Shown here: piece after piece, positions 5,959-9,573 of the stretch
How positions within the stretch are numbered: position 1 is the first letter of the stretch
How the letters are laid out: the number at the start of each line of letters is the position of its first letter
Source: JBFHRB01 sp041591915
Lineage (GTDB): Bacteria > Actinomycetota > Nitriliruptoria > Nitriliruptorales > Nitriliruptoraceae
Length of the DNA: 9,573 bases
Direction: 5' to 3'
NCBI GenBank assembly: GCA_041591915.1
Contig: JBFHRB010000126.1
Location: 1 to 9,573 of the forward strand
Notes under the pieces: model-generated
What the model saw: only the letters and a program-made list of their open reading frames with translations
The model's database searches: none
What the model was told of the DNA's origin: nothing
Program-made: the position numbers and the translations under genes

Positions 5959-6345
5959 GAGGACGTTGTCGATCTGCCCGGCATTCGCGGGCGTGGGGAA
6001 CGTGCGGGGTGAACACGCACGTGTGGGAGAGGCGGCCCGGTCGCTCGTCGCGAGGCGAGAGCTCTTCGGTTGGGCCTGTCCGCGCCCGGCGGATCGCAGT
6101 CTCTCGGTCCCGGGGAAGGGGGAGGATCGCGGCCGGCGCTCGTGTTCGCGCACACAGCCGGGAGCCGGTGCGCGGGGTCACCGTACCGGGTCGGCGCGCA
6201 CGGTGTGTGGACCGTGCGCTCGCGCGGGCACGTCGATGAGGGCAACCGGGGCACGGCGTGGCACCATCGGTCCGGCGCCGCCGTCCGCGTGCCGGCTGCC
6301 GCACCCCTCCCTCGCTCCACCCCTCCCCGCCAGAACGGCCCTCCC
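5959..6345. other. Gene-free spacer between divergent helicase and hydrolase genes
   Basis: This 387-bp stretch separates two divergently oriented genes. Open frames cross it in several directions, but none has a recognisable protein sequence or a ribosome site. It should hold the promoters of both genes. The only structures I can point to are a 9-bp stem-loop (6196-6219) and, on the plus strand, GTGGCACCAT (6258-6267) that resembles the CACCCT-type -10 before the gene at 9287. Bases about 6299-6345 are strongly pyrimidine-rich (CCCTCCCTCGCTCCACCCCTCCCC). A long helicase leader or a small RNA is possible, but no known RNA family is recognisable. Confidence 0.5.
6196..6219. repeat. 9-bp perfect inverted repeat in the divergent spacer
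   Basis: GCGCACGGT (6196-6204) pairs with ACCGTGCGC (6211-6219) across the 6-nt loop GTGTGG. It lies about 240 bp before the helicase start and about 130 bp before the hydrolase start. It might be an operator for a dimeric regulator or an RNA hairpin. No T-run follows on either strand, so it does not look like a classical terminator. Confidence 0.5.
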
Positions 6346-7503
6346 GTGCCGCACGAGATCGCTGACGTGGCTCGCTTCACCGCGTCCTTCATCGAGCAGT
6401 CCTCACGCTGGACGCAGCAGAGCCACCGCGCCATCGCCGGCCGCGTCTTCCGCCACGTCCCCTTCTCGACGCCGGTCCGCGTCGTCCACAACGCGATCGC
6501 GGACACCGTCTACGGCACCGTGCAGGTCTCCAGCCGGCTCGGGGGCCGCGCGGCAGGCGCCGTGCTCGAGGTGGCCGCCCCGGAGGGCCGCCAGGTGACC
6601 GACGTGCCGAACGCGGCGATGGCGATCGGCTTCATGAACGGCATCTTCGGCGATCGCCTCGTCGACGAGGACAACGACCTCGCGTTCCCGATGACCCTGC
6701 GCCACGGCGGCAGCATCCTGCCGCTGGGTGACGGCTCGGACGCGCCGCTGTCCATCGGTGGGGCATCCGACCACGTCGTCGTCTTCGTGCACGGACTCGC
6801 CGCCACCGAGCACAGCTGGTGGACCTGGGGTTCGCGGGACGCCGAGGGTCGCGTGCTGCCGTCCTACGCCGACCGGCTCGCCGCCGAGCTCGGCGCGACG
6901 CCCGTGTTCGTCCGCTACAACACCGGGCTCCGCATCGAGGGCAACGGCCGTGAGCTCGACGCGTTCATCGACGAGTTGACCTCACGCTGGCCGGTCCCCG
7001 TGCGGCGCGTCAGCCTCGTGGGGCACTCCATGGGCGGACTCGTCGCGCGTGCTGCCGTGCTCGCTGCGGAGGCGCGCGGAGCCGGCTGGCCGCACGTCGA
7101 CTGCCGGCTCGTCGCCATCGCCGCGCCCCATCGGGGCTCGCCCCTGGCCAAGGCCGTGCACCACGGCGCCGCGCTGCTGTGGAAGGCGGCCGAGACCGGG
7201 TTCGTCGCGGACGTCCTCGACACCCGCAGCGCGGGGGTGAAGGACCTGACCGACGGCGCGGTCGCGGGCGACCTGCCCGACCACGTGCAGGCGTTCGCGA
7301 TCTCGGCGACGCTGACGCGCGAGCGCCGGCACCCGATCGGTCGGGCCCTCGGCGACATCCTCGTGCGCGAGGACAGCGCGCTGGGTCGGGGGCCGGGGCT
7401 GCGCCTGCGGTTCCGAGACCACGCCCACGTCGGCCGGGCCCACCACCTCGCCGTCGCGAACCACCAGCACGTGGCGGATCGCGTCGTCACCTGGCTGGCC
7501 TGA
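6346..7503 (+). CDS. Alpha/beta-hydrolase, esterase/lipase family
   Basis: A 385-aa putative esterase or lipase. The hydrolase core begins at VVVFVHGL (144-151), whose HG motif (149-150) helps form the oxyanion hole. The nucleophile elbow is GHSMGG (226-231, Ser228), followed by VAIAAPHRGSPLA, a segment typical of triacylglycerol lipase and PGAP1-like hydrolases. Near the C-terminus, HHLAVANHQHV offers the catalytic His (H366 or H367). The acid residue cannot be assigned with certainty. About 140 residues precede the core and contain no signal peptide or long membrane helix, so the enzyme is probably cytoplasmic; the substrate is unknown. The start is uncertain: GTG 6346 opens a coherent sequence (VPHEIADVARFTASFIEQSS) but lacks a Shine-Dalgarno, while GTG 6289 lies in frame and would add 19 Pro/Ala-rich residues. 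Confidence 0.88.
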   Translation: MPHEIADVARFTASFIEQSSRWTQQSHRAIAGRVFRHVPFSTPVRVVHNAIADTVYGTVQVSSRLGGRAAGAVLEVAAPEGRQVTDVPNAAMAIGFMNGIFGDRLVDEDNDLAFPMTLRHGGSILPLGDGSDAPLSIGGASDHVVVFVHGLAATEHSWWTWGSRDAEGRVLPSYADRLAAELGATPVFVRYNTGLRIEGNGRELDAFIDELTSRWPVPVRRVSLVGHSMGGLVARAAVLAAEARGAGWPHVDCRLVAIAAPHRGSPLAKAVHHGAALLWKAAETGFVADVLDTRSAGVKDLTDGAVAGDLPDHVQAFAISATLTRERRHPIGRALGDILVREDSALGRGPGLRLRFRDHAHVGRAHHLAVANHQHVADRVVTWLA

Positions 7504-7555
7504 ACGCGACGCAGGCCCCACGGCGACCGGAGCTCGGCCACCCGGAGGGTGCGGG

Positions 7556-8182
7556 TCAGCCCTGGTGGCCCGGGCCGCCCTCGGCGTACGTCTCGACGAA
7601 GCCCAGGATGGCGGCCTCGTCCACGCGGTCGCAGCCCTGCTGCGTCCCCCAGGCGTTGAGGGTCAGCGCCGTCGCCATCGGGCGCTCGGTGAACGGCGTG
7701 ACGGTCAGCTTCCCGGCGACGTCCGGGCGCGCCGCGATCTCCGCGAGCAGGGCGACGTCGGCGTCGCTCACCCGCGTCGGGTCGTAGGCGGCGACGACCT
7801 GCCCCACCTCGAGCGCCAGCACGAGCTGCGTCTCCGTCAGCGCGTCCTCGGTCCCGAAGACCCCGGTCCTCGGCGCCCCGCCCGCGTGCCAGCCCGAGGT
7901 GCCGGGTGTCGACGAGTAGGGGACGGGTGGTTCGGCGTCCCCGATGAGGTGGCTGCCCTCCTGGCGCGGCGGCAACTGCACCTCGCCGCACGCTGCGGCG
8001 GCCGCGGGCGTGGTGGCGGTCGGAGCCGGTGCGGGTGCGGGGGTGTCATCCGGCGCCTCGGTGGCCGCCGGGGTCGGCGAGACGTCGGCGACCGTGCCGG
8101 TCGCGCCGCCGCAGCCGCTCAGGAGGGCCATCGCGACGACGACGGCCAGGAAGACGCCCCGCGCGGACGCGCAGCCGACCAT
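7556..8182 (-). CDS. DUF3105-like lipoprotein
   Basis: A 208-aa predicted lipoprotein. It has a hydrophobic signal (about 9-21) with lipobox LSGC (C24), then a disordered Pro/Ala/Thr linker (about 25-64), then a domain resembling DUF3105: HLIGDAEPPVPYSSTPGTSGWH (78-99), YDPTRVS, and ALTLNAWGTQQGC with a final GGPG. C65 and C184 could form a disulfide. In DUF3105 as I remember it, a HsLEHG motif is strongly conserved; here the matching site reads LALEVG (122-127), so both histidines are gone, while H78 and H99 remain. The function of the family is not established. ATG 8182 lies 2 nt after the stop of the upstream thioredoxin-fold lipoprotein gene, so the two are translationally linked and probably work together on the outer face of the membrane. 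Confidence 0.8.
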   Translation of the reverse strand: MVGCASARGVFLAVVVAMALLSGCGGATGTVADVSPTPAATEAPDDTPAPAPAPTATTPAAAAACGEVQLPPRQEGSHLIGDAEPPVPYSSTPGTSGWHAGGAPRTGVFGTEDALTETQLVLALEVGQVVAAYDPTRVSDADVALLAEIAARPDVAGKLTVTPFTERPMATALTLNAWGTQQGCDRVDEAAILGFVETYAEGGPGHQG

Positions 8183-8184
8183 CG

Positions 8185-9150
8185 TCAGATCTTCCCCAGC
8201 GAGTCCCGCAGGAGGTCGGCCGTCATCGGCCCGTCGAACTTGTCGGCGAGGTTGCCGTCGGCGTCGATGAGGTAGACCCAGGGCTCCGACGGCAGCCCGA
8301 GCTCGGTCACCAGCTCGACCGGCGTGTTGCCTGCGTCCTTGAAGACCTCGACGTGGATCCACTCGATGTCGTCACGTCCGGACTCGAGCCGGACGCCCTC
8401 GACGATGCTCACGACCGGCCCGCAGATCTGGGACACGCAGTACTTGGGCGTGGCGATCGTCAGCACGGTCGGCTTGCCCGCCCCGAGCGCGGTGTCGAGT
8501 GACGAGCCGTGCATGCCGCAGTCGGGCTCGAGGGTGCAGAGCTCCTCCAGGTCGCCCGGAGCCTCGGAGGTGGGCGTGGCCGACGCCGGGAACGCCGCTC
8601 CGACCTGCACGATCGGGCTGACGTCCGGCGTGATGATGTTCAGCGCCGCCGCACCCCCTGCCGAGCCGTCGCCCGTCGCGACGACGAGGTTGTGGATGCC
8701 GGGAGCGGGGATCTCGGACTCGAAGACGTAGATGCCGCGGTTGCCGAGGCCCTCGTCGTGGAAGGTCGGCACGACGGGCCCCTGCACGATCTCCTTGTCG
8801 CCCTCGCGGACCAGCCAGACACGCAGGTCCTGGTCGATCATCGGCACGCGGGTGGCATCGAGCAGGCCGAACTGCATCCGCCGCCCGGGGCCGGTCAGCA
8901 TCTCGAAGCTCGCGACGAGAACGGACAGCTCGGGCTCGGCCGGCACGCCGACGAGGTCGAGCAGGTTGCGGATCGGGTCCTCGGCCGGCACCGGGCTCGG
9001 CCCGTCGCCGGCACTGCCCTCGCCATCGGCACCGTCGCCACCGCCGCAGGCGGCCAGGGCCACCGCGGCACCCGTGCCGACGAGCAGCTGGCGTCGCGAG
9101 AGCGACCTGCCGGCGCGGGTGGCGGGCTCGCTCGGACGTGCGTGGGACAC
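8185..9150 (-). CDS. Tat-exported thioredoxin-fold lipoprotein
   Basis: A 321-aa protein with a Tat-type signal, SRRQLL (18-23), then a hydrophobic stretch and lipobox ALAAC (C35): a lipoprotein exported in folded form. A low-complexity linker (36-57) leads to a beta-rich domain (about 70-175, DLRVWLVREGDKE, GIYVFESEIPAPGIHNL). A thioredoxin-like domain (about 215-321) follows, with GKPTVLTIATPKYC (225-238), CVSQICGP (238-245), an EPWVYLID strand with a likely cis-Pro (P290), and the DADG turn. The cysteines C238 and C243 are spaced CxxxxC, not the CxxC of classical thioredoxins. A second pair, C205/C211, lies just before this domain. A redox, metal-binding or Sco-like assembly role is possible (inference). 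The GTG start at 9150 has GAGG (9159-9156) 5 nt upstream. This is the first gene of a two-gene operon. Confidence 0.88.
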   Translation of the reverse strand: MSHARPSEPATRAGRSLSRRQLLVGTGAAVALAACGGGDGADGEGSAGDGPSPVPAEDPIRNLLDLVGVPAEPELSVLVASFEMLTGPGRRMQFGLLDATRVPMIDQDLRVWLVREGDKEIVQGPVVPTFHDEGLGNRGIYVFESEIPAPGIHNLVVATGDGSAGGAAALNIITPDVSPIVQVGAAFPASATPTSEAPGDLEELCTLEPDCGMHGSSLDTALGAGKPTVLTIATPKYCVSQICGPVVSIVEGVRLESGRDDIEWIHVEVFKDAGNTPVELVTELGLPSEPWVYLIDADGNLADKFDGPMTADLLRDSLGKI

Positions 9151-9194
9151 GGGGACCTCGAGTGCTCGGGGCGCTGCAACTGACGGCGGCGCGG

Positions 9195-9212
9195 AGGGTA
9201 ACCGTCAACGGT
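9195..9212 (-). promoter_or_regulatory. Candidate promoter and inverted repeat of the lipoprotein operon
   Basis: On the minus strand TACCCT (9200-9195) is a good -10 box, with an expected start near 9188 and a leader of about 38 nt to GTG 9150. Immediately upstream lies the 12-bp imperfect palindrome ACCGT-CA-ACGGT (9201-9212), which overlaps the -35/-10 spacer and contains GTTGAC on the minus strand. The palindrome is well placed for a repressor, but the arms are only 5 bp and no regulator is known. Confidence 0.4.
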
Positions 9213-9272
9213 CGACATCTCGGAGCCGTTCCCGTGCGTGGTGGCGGTGCCGTGGGGTTCGCGGGGCATGTG

Positions 9273-9278
9273 GCACCC
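9273..9278 (+). promoter_or_regulatory. Possible -10 box for a leaderless transcript
   Basis: CACCCT, preceded by ATGTGG, ends 8 nt before GTG 9287. That spacing would place transcription start at or next to the start codon, giving a leaderless mRNA, which is common in Actinomycetota. No Shine-Dalgarno precedes the GTG, which supports the idea. There is no clear -35. Confidence 0.3.
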
Positions 9279-9286
9279 TGCCCGGC

Positions 9287-9573
9287 GTGCGTCGTGTCCT
9301 CGGTCTGCTCGCCCTCGCCGCCCTCGCGACGGCGTGCCCAGCCACGGGCCCGGGTGTCGACCCGACGCCGTCGCCCACCGTCACGCTGCAGGGCCCCACG
9401 GTCCGGGTCGGCGCCTCGCCAGAGGCCGAGTCGCGCCTCGTCGCCGCCACGGTCGTCGAGCTCCTGGCCCGTTCCGGACTCGATGCCCGCGTCGTCACGT
9501 TCGAGGACTCGCGTGACGCCCGACAGGCCCTGGAGCTCGGCGACGTCGACCTGCTGCCCGGCTACACCGGCGC
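9287..9573 (+). CDS. 5' end of a substrate-binding lipoprotein, osmoprotectant ABC-transporter type (partial)
   Basis: From GTG 9287 the frame is open to the window edge (95 codons). Residues 1-17, VRRVLGLLALAALATAC, are a short lipoprotein signal ending at C17. A Pro/Thr linker follows. The mature domain starts VRVGASPEAESRLVAATVVELLARSGLDARVV and continues to LELGDVDLLPGYTG (82-95). The pattern of an initial strand with G-S/A-x, a helix, then A-L-x-x-G-D-V-D-L-x-P-x-Y-T-G matches the OpuAC/OpuC/ProX class of glycine-betaine, choline and related solute-binding proteins, where GEIDLYPEYTGT is usual. It would feed an ABC importer whose permease and ATPase genes should follow outside the window. 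Start choice: no in-frame alternative with a signal peptide, and no Shine-Dalgarno. The ligand cannot be told from this fragment. Confidence 0.82.
   Translation, partial: MRRVLGLLALAALATACPATGPGVDPTPSPTVTLQGPTVRVGASPEAESRLVAATVVELLARSGLDARVVTFEDSRDARQALELGDVDLLPGYTG

Noticed and set aside
5959..6153. N-terminal extension of the helicase by 65 residues
   Set aside because: The frame is open, but the extension is Arg/Ser/Pro-rich without resemblance to helicases, while the Q-motif region follows directly after the Met encoded at 5958.
7539..7551. CACCC-GGA-GGGTG hairpin between the convergent hydrolase and DUF3105 genes
   Set aside because: A 5-bp stem with a 3-nt loop and no T-run is too weak to call a terminator, although a terminator is expected in this 52-bp gap.
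6915..7991. A 358-codon minus-strand frame across the hydrolase and DUF3105 genes
   Set aside because: It spans two convergent genes that have recognisable motifs in other frames; composition is typical of GC-rich shadow frames.
8000..8060. GGTGCGGGTGCGGGGG-type repeats as a repeat element
   Set aside because: They encode the Pro/Ala/Thr linker of the DUF3105-like lipoprotein and are ordinary low-complexity coding sequence.

Overview
The window is a GC-rich, gene-dense bacterial chromosome segment. GTG starts, 4-bp GTGA overlaps, TACCCT-like -10 boxes and Tat/Sec lipoprotein signals all suggest Actinomycetota. A deep-branching, non-mycobacterial lineage (Nitriliruptoria- or Euzebya-like) would fit, but that placement is inference. 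No rRNA, tRNA, IS element, CRISPR array or phage gene is visible.

Positions 1-189 hold the 3' end of an unrecognised gene. Positions 190-3733 form a thiamine (thiazole branch) operon. A TACCCT -10 box (224-229) leads into a well-formed TPP riboswitch (238-330). It is followed by thiG (362-1153), thiH (1150-2304), a small two-TM protein of unknown function (2301-2651), a ThiS-ThiE fusion (2648-3523) and a second tiny membrane protein (3530-3733). The first four genes are joined by 4-bp start/stop overlaps. ThiH supplies dehydroglycine from tyrosine, ThiS carries sulfur, ThiG builds the thiazole, and ThiE joins thiazole and pyrimidine. ThiC, ThiD and ThiF are not in the window.

The most unusual feature is the ThiS-ThiE fusion. 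The ThiS Gly-Gly, which normally must be a free C terminus, is internal (residues 65-66). A good internal Shine-Dalgarno and ATG (2875-2890) sit exactly at the start of the ThiE domain.

Positions 3810-4571 encode a secreted protein of unknown function. It is separated by a strong 12-bp terminator hairpin (4587-4615) from a convergent DEAD-box RNA helicase (complement 4642-5958) with a low-complexity Asn/Arg/Gly/Ser tail encoded partly by an 18-bp tandem repeat. A gene-free divergent spacer (5959-6345) follows, then an alpha/beta-hydrolase (6346-7503).

On the minus strand, a Tat-signal thioredoxin-fold lipoprotein (9150-8185) and a DUF3105-like lipoprotein (8182-7556) form a two-gene envelope operon. 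Diverging from it is the 5' end of a lipoprotein resembling osmoprotectant/glycine-betaine ABC substrate-binding proteins (9287 to the window edge).
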